Of a stretch of DNA of 64,000 nucleotides, positions 14,678-27,605 are shown in pieces (position 1 is the stretch's first letter; each line of letters starts with the position of its first letter). The stretch comes from Dipteronia dyeriana (lineage: Eukaryota > Streptophyta > Magnoliopsida > Sapindales > Sapindaceae): NCBI GenBank assembly GCA_032871835.1, contig CM065296.1, positions 53,597,288 to 53,661,287 of the forward strand, read 5' to 3'. A program made the translations under genes and the position numbers. The notes under the pieces are model-generated. The model was given only the letters and a program-made list of their open reading frames with translations, was not told the DNA's origin and did not search any database.

Positions 14678-17105
14678 TGTATGGAAAAAACACACGCAGC
14701 GGAAGTGTGAGAAATCAGAAATTTATAAAGAATTAGGGTTTGCACATAAATAAAAAAAATTCCCTGTTAATTAACAAGAACCTTAACCGTAGATTAATTG
14801 ATGTATAAAAAAAGTGTCGTACCTTTTTCTTGTGACGATTGAACAAGCGACGAATTGATTCTGCAAGATCTTCCAATCCAGTCATGAACGTGAATCACCT
14901 AGGAGTATGGGCTCCCTTTCTTTAAATTGTATACCTGAGGATGGAAACAAACAAAATCTTTTTCTTTGTTAGTTACAATTACCCTCCAAGAGAAAAATCC
15001 AAGAACGTCCGGTCACTTGTGAATTATCAATTTAATTGATTGAAACTCGCGTAAACCCGATTTGATTTTGTACACAAAACCCTTTTGATGTAAAGGATAC
15101 TAGTGTACTATCAAAAACAAAAACGTTCTCTTTTTTCTCTTTTCTCCTTGGCCGAATTCTACACCCTATATCTTTGAGTTGATCGAATTTTGTCTACATC
15201 GAAAACTAATTTTTTCTCCCTCAAAATTCTCTCTTGCTAGACCGAATTCTCTCTTAAAAATTACCTAATCTTGGCTGAAATTCACTCATAGAAAACCTTA
15301 GAGCTGGCCGAATTTTCAAACATATATATATATGATCATAAATCCTCTCCTAAGAAGGATTTACTTGGTTGGCAAGAATCCTTTCTTTAGGTGAATTTAT
15401 TTGGAAGTAAAGAATCCTTTTCTAAAAGGAATTCTATCCTTATATATATGGGCTGGCCAAATTCTCTATAGAATTCAATTAGGAGACTTAACCTTTTCAA
15501 AAAAAGGATTTACTTGGTAGTTAAGAATCTTTTCCTTAGGTGGATTTACTTGGTTGTTAAGAATCCTTTTCAAAAAGGAATTCTATCCTACACCAAGGCT
15601 CCTGATCCAACTCAATAGTGTATTTGTAATCATATTAAAGACTTCCTAATTTGATTAGATAAATAATTCCTTTTATTTATCTACTTATCAAATGAAGTCT
15701 TTAATATTAATTATACGACCAACAATAGTATAATTTTAGGAGACCATCTCCTACTAGGAAAAAGATTTTGACTTTTAGTTAAATAATTAATTAATCACCA
15801 AATTAATTAATTTTCATTTAATTAAATAATAATATAAAATAATATAATTAAACTATTCTAAATAGCCTTGTCCCCCAAAACATATATATAGGCCAATATA
15901 TTATTTTCTTATTTTATTAAATTCATTTGACCTTTATAAAAAAATCCACATGTGAGCTAGATCCATTCTTACAAAAAGAAACTAGTCCACATGCCTCAAT
16001 ACAATTCTAGATAGACCCCTAAATTGGTCTGATAGAATATATCAAGTGATCCATGCAAGTTCGTGTGGATTGGGGATCTTGGTGGGCTATCTAAATTTAA
16101 GCTCCAATAGACACAACCCAATCACAATCAGTAAATGATTCACTTAGGTCCAATCTATTTAATTTTAGTTCATTCCACTAAAGAACTAAAATTGAACTCT
16201 TAAATAAAGATAGAATAAGTTGATGTTACTCATTCATACCCTAGAAAACCTTATTGGAGAAAGTATATCCTCGTGAAGAATACCAGTAATCGTCAAGAGC
16301 TCATAAACCACCTATAGCTCTCCAAGTTACCATATTTACTCATATGACCACATTTTGAACTTGGATATTTTGACTTGTCCATAAGCCATGTTTCAGTGGA
16401 CACTATTGAAAACTTAACGTTAAGATTTAATATACAATACCTCAAAACATCCATATGATGGTATTCTACTCTCATTTAATAGAAAGAGCCACGATGTCCA
16501 TATCTATAAATGAAGTCCTCTATCGATTAACAAATGAATACCACCAAACTATCGAGGATAGACTATGCTATATAATCCTACTCATTGATAGCTCAAATGA
16601 TAACAATTGCAACCATAACTCCATCATTTATCTCAGGATTGAGATAGACACTCCGATTGACTTCAAATGAAAACTTTTATCCATTGACGGTTCTAAATAA
16701 AGTATTTCATTGTGATCCTATTCAATGCACCTAGTGCAATAGATTCTTTTGCCCAAAGACACCTCACTTTGATGATTTTAGACTCATCATAACACATTTG
16801 ATCCTATTCAATTGCTAGCAAAAGAATCTACAACTTTGACAAGATAAAGGCGCCCAACCTTTTTTCTTAAGTTGTGAATATTTTTCAAGACTAACTAAAG
16901 AATTGTGTCTACCTCATACATATCTAGATGTATTAACAATTCTTCTTTTTTCATAGTCTTTTGACCTTATGATTATTTACTTTTGATAATTATAATAATT
17001 AAACTATAAATGCTATAAGATTTGTTAAACTAGAAATCACTTTATTAATATGAAAATATTGTCAATTACATTATTACACTCTTGCTATCGAGCATAATCC
17101 CAACA
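14678..17105 (-). repeat. Copia A 5' LTR (2,428 bp) with adjacent PBS
   Basis: TG...CA ends are TGTTGGGATT and CCATACA in element orientation. Next to it, at 14,664-14,675, is the reverse complement of TGGTATCAGAGC, the classic plant copia primer site complementary to initiator methionine tRNA. It is homologous throughout to the LTRs of B and C. Confidence 0.9.
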
Positions 17106-17611
17106 CACTTGGCCTGCTTGTGCCTACCGGATGCACAAGTTGTTTTTGTTTCCTACCAAGAGACAAATAACCTCACTTGAAGCACAAGCTGCAAAAATCC
17201 ACTACCTGAAGAAGCTAAAGAAAATCTGCACACTCATAAAGCTCATTAGAAATTACAGGCAAATAAGAAACAAACAATACATGCATTTGCCAACCCCAAC
17301 TTGCAACACCACTTTTTATTGAAAACAAACAAACTAAACAAATTAAAGAATAAAAATAAGATGCACAAAATAAGTATTCCATATTATGTATTTTTGCTAG
17401 GGGTGTCATCAACTAAATGAGGCTTCACTAAGTTTGGAAATTGATTCTTTTTTACAACCCAAACAAGTTGAGTTGATTTCCCTTTTTTTTTCTTTGCATT
17501 TAATCTAACTTGGTCAACCAAGTCTTTCCTTACCCAATTTTTCTTGATCCTAGGTGGTCTCTTCCTATTCCTAGGCTTCTCAACCCATATCTTCCTAACA
17601 TCCCTATAAGT
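17106..17611. other. Element D internal non-coding sequence after the coiled-coil gene
   Basis: This lies between the end of copia A and the stop of the coiled-coil gene. It reads as D's 3' internal region. I see no protein or terminal signal in it. Confidence 0.5.
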
Positions 17612-19013
17612 CTATCTATGTTCAAAATTTTCTTGTGTGCTTTGCCTTGCATATTCATGGCCTAGTGGTCTAGTGTGACCAATCTCAGGACAGTGATGGC
17701 ATAGGGTTATAGGGTTAGGAACGATACCTTTTTGGTGGGTCTTTGGTGGAGGTGGGATTGGAGGATGCTTCCTTTTCTTTTTAGCCTTCCTCCTCCTAGC
17801 TTTGCTAGGATTTGGCTTGTTGATCTTGGCACTTGGATTTTCTTGAATCATGGCAACCTTTTCATCATTTGGAAGTCGAACTACTTCCTTTATTGCCTCA
17901 ATTTCATGCTTAACTTGTGAGAGCTCCGTAAGGTAAGCAATTTTCATCTTCTTCATTATCTCCATGGCCTTGTCTCTTGTTTCAATTTCGGCTTGCATTA
18001 ACCTCATCCTATTAGTAAAGTCCTCCATGATCACTTCTAACTCTTTCAAGGGTGCACTACTTTCGGCTTCAAGGCTTTTCACTTGCACTTCTACCTCATT
18101 GTTCTTGTTAGACATGTCATCAATCTTCTTTTGGAGGGTTTCATTTTCCACCTTGACTGGTTCAATCTCGAACATGAGCTTCTTGTTTCCTTCTTCAAGC
18201 TCATCAACTTTCACCCTTTCTACTTTGAAGGCCTCATTCTTTCTGCTAAGTTCATCTTTTACTTCTTCGAGGGCATCGTCTTTAAGTTTAAGATCTCTCT
18301 TCATCTTCATTGATAGCCTCACTAGATCTTCCAAAGCCTTCAAAATGGATTTCTTGTCTAGTTCAAGTCTCTCAATTTGTTCTTCCAAATCTTTGGTCTT
18401 GTTAGAGACTGCTCCATTCTTCTTCGTGAGAACTATTTTCTTCTCCTAGTGATTTCACCTCATGTACGAGCTTCTTGTTTAGCTTTTGGAGATTTTCTAT
18501 CTTGGACAATTATATGGCTTTTTTGCCTTCAATTTCTTTCTTCATGAGTTTCAACTTCTTCCAAAATTCTTCCCTCATTTCTTCCTTTTATCGGGAAGTT
18601 TCATCTTTCTTCTCTTGAAGTGCATAACTCCCATTTGTCAACCACTCCATGTTCGACATCAACTCTTTAACCATTCTCATTAACTCCTCATTCATCTCTA
18701 TCACCTTGTTTCGCTCCTCCTCAAGGTTCCTATGTTGTTTTTCCACCCTTGCTAGATATGAGACATGTTGGTATCCTTGATTTTGTTATTGAGATGCTTT
18801 GAGCTCTTCACCTAACCGATTGGTAGACTCCATAGAATTCCGCACCATATCTTTAAGAAATATATTTATTGGTTGGTGAAATGAGAGAGACAACTCATGG
18901 GTGTTGACACCATTATAGCTCCATGAGGAATCTATGTGAGACCTCCAATTTTGGTTGTATGGGTCCTCAATAAGCTCGTGTCTAGGCCAAGTGTTCTGCC
19001 CAAAGTAATCCAT
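17612..19013 (-). pseudogene. Element D gag-like coiled-coil protein with damaged zinc knuckle
   Basis: The minus strand begins MDYFGQNTWPRHE at 19,013, about 125 bases after the PBS. After a stop at 18,786 and a frameshift the readable part resumes, with a 258-residue open stretch at 18,388-17,612. That stretch is almost entirely charged heptad-type sequence (LEELE/KVDELEEGNKKL type), predicted as a long coiled coil. A basic KARRRKAKKKRK patch follows, then CHHC-x4-GH-x4-G where a CX2CX4HX4C gag zinc knuckle would have its last cysteine, so that ligand is lost. The size, place and order suggest a gag-like RNA-binding protein of a non-autonomous element. It is not alignable by eye to a named family. 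Confidence 0.65.
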
Positions 19014-19138
19014 AGAACCTAAAACAAAGGAAACAAAAACTATGAAAAAAGTAAAAAGAAACAAAAGAAAACTGAAAACAAATAAGAATCCTAACTAGAT
19101 AAATAGATAACTAAGATTAGCCACCTAATAAACACCTT

Positions 19139-19156
19139 TCCCCGGCAGCGACACCA
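19139..19156 (-). other. Element D primer binding site
   Basis: In element orientation it reads TGGTGTCGCTGCCGGGGA, three changes from TGGCGCCGTTGCCGGGGA, the site complementary to plant tRNA-Asp used by several gypsy lineages. Three bases separate it from the LTR end. This fixes D's orientation. Confidence 0.75.
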
Positions 19157-19159
19157 TTT

Positions 19160-19362
19160 TGGCTGAGCTATTTTTGTCGTTATAAAATGCTTGTCAAACA
19201 ATGTTTATAAAACCTCAACAATGCCTAAAAATGTTTACAAAACAAGTACAATGGCAAGTCGTGTATCGTCTACAGGGAAAGAGGAATCGGATGGCTAAAA
19301 CTAGTTAACTAAAGTTATGCATGAAAATGTAAAGATAAATGGTATGGTTTTGAAAAGTTAAC
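19160..19362 (-). repeat. Element D 5' LTR, inner piece
   Basis: This is the LTR end adjoining the PBS. It is continuous with 38,155 onward once element F and one TTAAC copy are removed, as the uninterrupted copy at 13,019-13,590 shows. Confidence 0.9.
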
Positions 19363-20229
19363 TGTTATATGTAAATTTTATAAAATGTATACGTCACTGA
19401 CAGATAAGACAATCCGTAAAGAATATCGCCAGATGGGTATTCGAGCTGGCATATAAAAGACCATCCAAGACATCAAGGAATAAAAACCCGAGTAAGTCCG
19501 ACTATAGGTACTTGGCACGTTTAGTACCACTAGAAACAATATAAAAGCCTGAGTAAAGAAGTTCAAATACGTGATCCATGCAAGTGAATAAGCCCGAGAA
19601 GAAGTCGGTGTCATACTCTAATATGCATCTGTATCAAAAGGCAAAAAGGTTTAGAGAGCTTCTAGAAGGATAACGTACCAAACATGAAGTATGTCCAAAT
19701 CAGGCAACGACTCTATTATTCTAAAAGATTGCATGTCGATTAGGAAAATAAATTCTAAATCATATTATGTAATTAGAGTCCCATAAAGATATAGATTCAA
19801 CCCACAAGATCTCTGAAATAGGAAAGACGATAAAGATGACTCTAACAAGCAACTAGTCATAATTAAATACAAATTCTTTTCCTTAATTGTACAACAAGGA
19901 TTAGGGTTCTATGCATGTATAAATAGACCCATAATCGTATTGAAAGAGAGGGAGAGATACAGAGAACAACAGAGAGAGACAAAACGAATCACTACAAGAG
20001 AAAGGCAAGAGAGATCGAGTAGTGTAATTCTTAATTCAATAGTGGATTTGATTTTGTTAATCATCCAACCACCCGTGGACGTTTCTCCGGTTATCGGAGT
20101 TTTGCCACGTAAACTCGTGTAATTCACGTACCATTCACATTCTCTTTCTCTTTCTCTTTCTCTTTTGACGGGTCATAATCAAATCGAACGTTGTTAAATT
20201 TCTCATCTATCAAGAAAACGACGTCAACA
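19363..20229 (+). repeat. Element F 5' LTR (867 bp) with TATA box
   Basis: The partner LTR is at 37,330-38,149. A TATA box (TGTATAAATAGACCC) lies near 19,915-19,929 and is kept in the 3' LTR and in element G. The likely PBS follows as ATTAGCGCTAGAAGAAAGGG; in G it reads ATTGGCGCTAGAGAGAGGGG. The primer tRNA is not assigned. Relative to the 3' LTR there is an extra tract near 19,636-19,662. Confidence 0.92.
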
Positions 20230-20274
20230 ATTAGCGCTAGAAGAAAGGGCTTAAACCTCTGACGTGTTTAAGCA

Positions 20275-21950
20275 ATGGCTGGTAGCGAAAACAGGGACAA
20301 TTCCAGGGACATCTAGAAGTCTCCAGATAATGCTCATACAGGCGAGATCACTAAGAATCCCACCACAACCTCTGGGAACAAACCGATATCCCTGGAAGGT
20401 ATCCAACAAGTCCTTCATACCAGCAAGGACATAGCGTGTCATTTCTGTGATGCACTGCAATAATTACTAACGGATGCGGTGTAAGAAGGAATAGATCTAC
20501 TGGCCGCAAGAGAGGTACACCCACTGAATCCTCTACCTACTAGGCTCCGATCGGTTGTGGTTAGGCCAGAACCAGATGCATCAGTAGTCGTTAGGAACTT
20601 AGGACTAATCAACCAGGATAGGCACCATAAATATGATCGGCGTAGAGATCGATCATCGTCATCAGTGGATAGTGATCAACACCATCGAAAATGTCACCGT
20701 AACACCATACGATTACAAAGGTTGGCTCTTGAGACTCGGGGGCAGAATGAAGAGGAGTTGGAAACAGGTATAACAATCACTCGATAGCATAACCATCGTG
20801 AAGAGCCAATGGAAGACAGAGATGTCGTGATTCAGAGCTTGACCCAGAGAAGTCGAGAATAACAGGCGTAAAATGGACGCGTTGATCAGGCAATATAGAT
20901 ATAATGAGCTGTCTGATGATAATTCTGATAGCCCTTTTACTAGAAACATCTTACGAATGCCAATCCCGAAAAGATTCAGGATGCCACACGTGGAAGAGTT
21001 CAAAAATGATAAAGATCCTAAAGAGCATGTCAGACGATATAAGATCGCTATGGCCCAGTATGCCCACAGCGATCCTATGTTGTGCCTTAACTTCCCATAA
21101 ACCCTCGGGGATACAGGTTCAAGATGGGTCGGGAGATTGCCTTCGGTGAGTATTGGGAGTTTCAACTAGTTAAGCAGAAGCTTCTCAAGACAAATTTCTG
21201 GGGAATGTACATAGGAAAAAATTGGTGGCTTACCTTTCTTAGTTGAAACAAGGGAAAGACGAGTCGCTAAAGAAGTATCTAGGAAGATTCGGCCAGGCGG
21301 TCTCAGAAATCGACAACAAGAATGACCAAACAATAATCGATGCATTCATAAATAACTTGCAAAATGGGCGGCTGTCTTTTAACCTAGAAGAACTTGTCTA
21401 ACTAGATATGTAAATATGATGGATATGGCAGGTGGATACGCTCTGTCCGAACAGAAGGCAGTTACATGTAAGGGGGGAGACCCGAACAAAAGGATGTTGA
21501 GTTAAAGTCACAAAACCATAAAGGGGAACGAAAAGGAAATAGCAAAGAGATGAGCAAAGACGGGGGGAAATGGGTGTAATACTGACCAAACTAGGGAAAT
21601 ATTTCAAGGAAAAGATACGAACATAACCCCGTTTCGAAAAAGGCAAGGAGAGATCTTGGAAATTCTATAAGAGAAGAATCTGGTGAAGGAGCCACTTCGG
21701 CAATCCCAATTTGCTCGGTGAGACACAATAAAAATAATGCAGGTTCTATAAGGAAACCGGACACGAGACCTCCAAACGTTACAATCTCAGAGACTATATA
21801 GAGACCCTCATTCGAGAAGGACATCTGCAAGATATAATCCTATAGAAAGATGAGAAGTCAGAAATTCAGAAAGAGACCAAGATGGGAGATCATAATTCTT
21901 GTCGAAACAAAAAGAGCCAGTCCCGAGGTGAATGAAGTGATACAGACTAT
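20275..21950 (+). pseudogene. Element F gag, broken
   Basis: The first ATG lies 45 bases after the LTR, with MAGSENRDNSRD. It aligns with G gag (61,024 onward): a DRRRDRSSSS-type arginine/serine tract, then RFRMPHVEEFKNDKDPKEHV, the start of the capsid-type Retrotrans_gag domain (about 20,950-21,380). Next come the LKKYLGRFGQAVSEI segment and a C-terminal CRF-K-GHETSK zinc-knuckle-like stretch near 21,735. Many stops (for example after RDI and before the gag core) and frameshifts prevent a product. In the living family it would form the particle and bind RNA. Confidence 0.85.
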
Positions 21951-22169
21951 CTTCGGAGGAACATCAACTGGGAGAAGTAACCGAGAGTGGACTCAGGAAA
22001 TCTGAGAAAGGTCGAAGCAGGACAGAATTTTGACGTTAACTCTATCGAGCCCGATCCGAAGAGAATAAAATAAGGATAGGACCCGGTAATATTCACTGAA
22101 GCTGACTCACATGGGGTCGATGTCTGACCAAATGACGCTCTCGTTGTAAATGCCCAAACCATAGAGAAG

Positions 22170-24714
22170 TCAAGAGAATTTTAGTGGACGATGGTAGCTC
22201 GGCAGACATCCTCAATGTGGCTGTTTATGATCAACTCATATTGGATTGAAAAGACTTGCAACCTTTCCATACCCCACTCAAAGGATTCGAGGGATTCGAG
22301 GTTAGGTCTTACAGGACAGTTAAGCTGCCTGTGAAGATCGGAGTAGCTCTTTGCCAGAAAACAGTGTTACACGACTTTGTGGTGGTAGACCTAGACAACT
22401 GGCCTAATAATGAGCTATTAGGTCGACCATTCCTCAACAAAACAAATGCGATTATAGCTACCTACTCTCTAATGATCAAGTTCTAGGGGTTAGGAATAAT
22501 CAAGGGGTCACAAGAGATGGCCAGAAGAGCTAATCTCTTAGTTTATAGAGACAGAGATAATAGTGAATACCAAGTATGCACCTTAACACAACCAAATCAG
22601 ATCATGCAAGAAGAATCACTGTTGTTCGAGTTCGATCCAAGGAAAGAACCGGAGACATCAAAAAGTGAACCAATAGAGGAGGTGGTCTTAAAGGAAGATG
22701 AACAAGATAGGAAGGTCAAAATTGGGGAAAACTTAAAAGAAAAGGTTAAGCTAGATCTTATTGATTTGCTTAGAGAATACAAAGATGTGTTCGCCTGTAG
22801 TCATGAAGACATGGTGGGGATAGATGCCTGAGTAATATCACATCATTTGGCGGTGGATCAAAATGTGAAACCTGTAATACAAAAGAGAAGATCTTTCAAC
22901 CTCGAGAGAAGTCGGGCAATTAAGCAAGAGGTGGAGAAGTTACTCTCTGTAGGATCGATCAGAGAAATCAACTACCCTCAGTGAGTAGCAAATGTGGTTT
23001 TGGTCCAAAAGAAGAATGGCCAAAGGAGAATGTGCATGTACTTCACAGATCTGAACAAGACCTGTCCTAAAAACAGTTTTCCACTTTCGAGAATAGACCA
23101 ATTGGTCGATGCAACATCAGGTCATGAATTACTTAGTTTTATGGATGCTTATTCAGAATATACAATCAGATCCGGATAAATAAAGCTGATGAATAAAAAA
23201 TAGCATTCACGACCGATGAGGGCTTGTACTGTTATACAGTAATTCCCTTTAGGCTAAAAAACATTGGGGTAACGTATCAAAGATTGGTGAATAGAATCTT
23301 CGCTCATCAAATAGGAAGAAACATGAAAGTCTACATAGACGACATGTCAACCAAAAGTATCTCGTCAAACGAACATGCTTCGGACCCGTACAAAACATTC
23401 AATATCTTGATAAGGTATCAGAGGAAGTTAAACTCAAATAAATGCCTATTGGGGTTCCTTCGTGAAGGTTCCTTGGTTTCCAAGTTCACCAGAGGGGGAT
23501 CAAAGTGAATCCCGAGAAGATCCATGCCCTTCAAAAAATGTCTTCACCAAGGACGTTAAAAGAAGTACAACGCCTGACAGGATGCTTAGCTTCCCTAGGC
23601 AGATTCATTTTGAAGGCCACAGATTATTGTGCTCCTTTTTTCAAAATGATCAAAAAGAGGAAAGGACTCGAATGGAATGAAGAGTGCGAGCAGGCATTCC
23701 AGAAAATCAAAGAATACTTAGGACAGACTCCCATCATTTAAAAACCTAAAGTGGGAGAAATACACCACCAGTATTTGTCCCTTACAAAGTTATCAGTAAA
23801 CTCGGTTTTAGTCAGGACAGAAGATAGGATACAAAGGCTAGTGTATTATACAAACAAGGCTTTTATTCCAGTCAAAAACAGGTATTCCAACCAAAAACAG
23901 TAGGGCAGGGATCATGGTATGTACCCCAGAAAGAGATGATGTTGAATGTGCCATAAGATTCGATTTTAAAGCAACAAATAACCAAACCGAATATAAGGCA
24001 GTGCATGCAGGGCTTAGAGTTTGCATAGCTCTCGAAGCAGATGAGGTTGAGATATTTAGTGACTCACAGGTAGTCGTCAACCAAGTCTTAGATGAGTATC
24101 AGGCCAGAGATAAAGGTATGATGGCTTATTTGGGCATAGTAAAACAACTCCTCCAAAGATTCAAGGAATTCAGTATTGTCCAGATCCCTAGAGAAGAAAA
24201 TGAAAAGATGGACGCTTTGTCCAAACTAGCATCAACAACAACCACATTTAGGCCAAAAAATATTTTGGTCGCAGATTTTCTCAGACCAAGTATAGTTGAG
24301 CCTAAAAAACTTTAAAGTCTCAGAAATCCGAACATCGTTAGATAGTTGGATGACTCATCGAAAAAGATACCTAGAAGAAGATATACTCCCGGAAGATCCC
24401 CTAGAAGCAAAATGCATCAGGTACTGGTCAACCAAGATACACACTCATTGGAGGAGAACTATACAGAAGAGGATTTTCCCGAACACTCCAAAGATGTGTA
24501 TCAAAGAAAGATACACACCGAATACTGCAGGAGTCCACGGCGGAGTATACGGAAACCATACTGGGGCCAGAAGTTTAGCACACAAGGCGCTCATGCAAGG
24601 TTTTTATTGGCCTTCTTTATTCTCGGATGACCAACGATTTTCAGAAAATTGCAATGCTGGCCAAAGGATCGCCAATGATATTCGGCAGCCTCCTAAATAA
24701 CTTAGAAGCCTCAC
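22170..24714 (+). pseudogene. Element F pol: protease, RT, RNase H, integrase N-part; truncated
   Basis: The order is gypsy: protease with LVDDGSSADIL at about 22,180; a linker; RT with VVLVQKKNG, FTDLNKTCPK, FMDAYS and the catalytic YIDDM (about 22,990-23,500); an RNase H region; then a second RNase H-like domain with FSDSQVVVNQ (about 23,900-24,300). Last is the integrase zinc-binding part with GFYWPSLF and a CNAGQRIA stretch, where E has CNACQ, so a zinc ligand is changed. It stops at 24,714, where copia B begins. Stops and shifts are frequent. The integrase core DDE part is absent. Confidence 0.88.
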
Positions 24715-26899
24715 TGTTAGGATTATGCCCAATAACAAGAGTATAGTAATGTATTTGACAATCTTTTCATATTAATAAAGTGATTTCTATTTTAACAAAT
24801 ATTATAACATTTATAGTTTAATTATTATAATTGTCAAAAGTAAATAATCATAAGGTTAAAAGAATATAAGAAAATAAGAATTGTTCATACATCTAGATAT
24901 GTATGAGGTAGACACAATTCTTTAGTTAGTCTTGAATAACATTCACAACTTAAGATAAAAGATTGGGCGCCTTTATCTTTTCAAAGTTATAGATTCTTTT
25001 GCTATCATTTGAGTGGGATCAAATGTGTTATGGTGAGTCTAAAATCATCAAAGTGTAGTGTCTTTGGGCAAAATAATCTAATGCACTAGGTGCAATGAAT
25101 AGGATCAAAATGAAATACTTTATCTAGTACCATCAATGGATAAAAGTTTTCATTTGAAGACAATCGGAGAGTCTATCTCAATCCTGAGATAAATGATGGA
25201 CTTATGGTTGCAAGTGTTATCATCTGACCTTTCAATGAGTACGATTATATAGCATAGTCTATCCTCTATAGTTTGATGGTATTCATTTGTTAACCGATAG
25301 AGGACTTCATTTATAGATATGGACGTCGTGGCTTCATTTATTGAATGAAAGTAGAATACCATCATATGGATGTTTTGAGGTATTGGATATTAAATTTTAA
25401 CGTTAAGTTTTCAATTGTGTCTATTGAAACATGGCTTCTGGACAAGTCAAAATATCCAAGTTCAAAATGTGGTCATATTTGAAAATATGGTAACTTGGAC
25501 AGCTATAGGCAGTCTATGAGCTATTGGCGATTACTGGTATTCTTTACGAGGATACACTTTCTCCAACAAGGTTGTTTAAGGTATGAATGAGTAACATCAA
25601 CTTATTATATCTTTATTTAAGAGTTCAATTTTAATTCTTTAGTGGAATGAACTAAAATTAAATATATCGGACCTAAGTGAATCATTTGTTGATTGTGATT
25701 GGGTTGTGTCTATTGAAGCTTAAATTTAGATAGCCTGCCAAGATCCTCAATCCACTCGAACTGGCATGGACCACTTGATATATTCTACCGGACCAATTTA
25801 GGGGTCCATTTAGAATTGTATTGAGGCATGTTAACTTGTTTCTTTTTGTAAGAATGGGTCTAGTTCACATGTGGACTTTTTATTATGGTCCAATGGATTT
25901 AATAAAATAAGAAAAATATTATATGGTCCATATGTGTTGGGCGGCAAGGCTATTTAGAATAGCTTAATTATATTATTTTTATATTATTATTTAATTAAAT
26001 AGAAATTAATTAATTTTTTGATTAGTTAATTATTTTATTAAAAGTCAAAATATTTTTTCAAGTAGGAGATGGTCTCATAAAATTATACTATTGTTGGTAG
26101 TATAATTGATAAGTAGATAAATAAAAGGAATTACTTATCTAATCAAACTAGGAAGTCTTTAATATGGTTACAATTACACTATTGAGTTGGATTAGGAGTC
26201 TTGGTGTAGGAAAGAATTCCTTCTGGAAAAAGATTCTTAACCACCAAGTAAATCCACCTAAGGATAGGATTCTTAACCACCAAGTAAATCCTTCTTAGGA
26301 GAGGATTTAGTCTCTTATATATAATACCTATTAAATTGGACCAAGAATAAATTTTTGGTGTGAGAAGTTGTTTTTTATTTTATTTTTATTGTTATATAAA
26401 AAAAAACTTCTTCCAACTCATTGTGTGAAGAATTCGGCCAAGCATAGAGAAAAGAGGGAACGTTTTTGTTTTCGATAGTACACTTGTATCATTTACATCA
26501 AAAGGGTTTTGTGTACAACATCGAATCAAGGTTCACGCAAGTTTCAATCAAATTGATTGATAATTTAAAAGTGACCGGACGTTCATGGTTTTTCTCTTGG
26601 AGGATTATTGTGACTAACAAAGAAGAAGATTTTGTTTGTTTCCATCCTCAGATATACAATTTACAGAAAGGGAGCCCACACTCCTAGGTGATTCACGTTC
26701 GTGATTGGATTGGAAGATCTTGGAGATTCAATTTCATTCAATCGTCACGAAAAAAAAAGGTACGACACTTTTTATATACATCAATTAATCTAGGGTTAAG
26801 GTTCTTGTTATTAAAAGGGAAAATTTTTATTTATACACAAACCCTAATTTTCTTATTTATCACGCTTCCGTTGCGTTTTGAACCATTTGTTTCTCTACA
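24715..26899 (+). repeat. Copia B 5' LTR (2,185 bp) with PBS
   Basis: It runs from TGTTAGG to CTCTACA and is followed by ATTGGTATCAGAGCC, the initiator-tRNA primer site at 26,901-26,912. It is homologous to 29,964-32,246 and to inverted 14,678-17,105. Confidence 0.92.
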
Positions 26900-27040
26900 A
26901 TTGGTATCAGAGCCTAGTTGTACCCCTGATTAATTGATGTATGTGTTCGTGAATCTTTTTCTTTTTATTGTATATATGCATCTTTTAGAAAGAGATGGCA
27001 CTTTAGGTATTCGCATAAATATTTATATTGGAATGTATGG

Positions 27041-27045
<5 letters not shown>

Positions 27046-27107
<62 letters not shown>
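27046..27107 (+). repeat. (TG)n microsatellite in copia B leader
   Basis: An ATATAT run passes into about 27 TG units. The equivalent place in copia A (about 14,525-14,545) has only a short TATATATA run, so this expanded in B. Confidence 0.95.
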
Positions 27108-27399
27108 TCATATGTGGTTTGTTATTGCTCAATTTTAGTCCTAGAATTTCAATGTAATTTTGTTTTGGGATTGTGGAAAGAAGGGTGGTCTATCATCGCC
27201 ATAAATACCTTCTTGGTAGTTGCTAAGTGTTTTTTATTTTGTTGTTGTAATTAAAAAAAAATTGCACTTGTTGCAATAAAAAAAACTGCACTTGTTGTAA
27301 TAAAAAAAACTGCAGTATTTTTTAAAATTTTAAATTCTTTTGTTATACATTCAAGTATCGAAAACTAGAAGGTTTGAAGAATTATGAGCAACCGGAACA

Positions 27400-27605
27400 A
27401 GTTTGGACCATGCGAGCCGTAACAACAAACGTGCGTGCGAGGAGCAATCAGCCACGTTCGTTGTGGCATTGGCTGTGCACGACAGCCCTATGGTAGCCAT
27501 GGGTTGCGCATGGCAACCCTTTATGGGTCTATGGCATGCGCACGCCCATAAGGGCCAGGGTGCGCATGCCCGTGGGGGTAGCCGAGAGAGTTCGAACGAC
27601 AAAAG
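27400..27605 (+). other. GC-rich, palindrome-bearing island in copia B leader
   Basis: The counterpart of 14,060-14,290 in copia A, again GC-rich in an AT-rich leader, with CATGGGTTGCGCATGG and GGTGCGCATGCCCG. It is conserved in position between two independent copies. No protein similarity is seen. A structured leader RNA is possible. Confidence 0.5.

Larger units (their letters stand above)
13591..17105 (-). mobile_element. Copia element A: 5' LTR plus leader, 3' truncated
   Basis: On the minus strand this starts TGTTGGGATTATGCTCGATA at 17,105, runs through an LTR to 14,678, then PBS and untranslated leader to 13,591. The leader matches 26,900-28,075 of copia B in inverted orientation. Gag, pol and the 3' LTR are gone. 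It lies inside D, which lost the matching part of its 3' LTR and internal DNA. No TSD can be checked because one end is truncated. Confidence 0.85.

Noticed and set aside
17964..18449. Open frame of 161 codons opposite the coiled-coil gene
   Set aside because: Its serine/leucine-rich text is the reverse of lysine/glutamate-rich coding sequence, a shadow frame.
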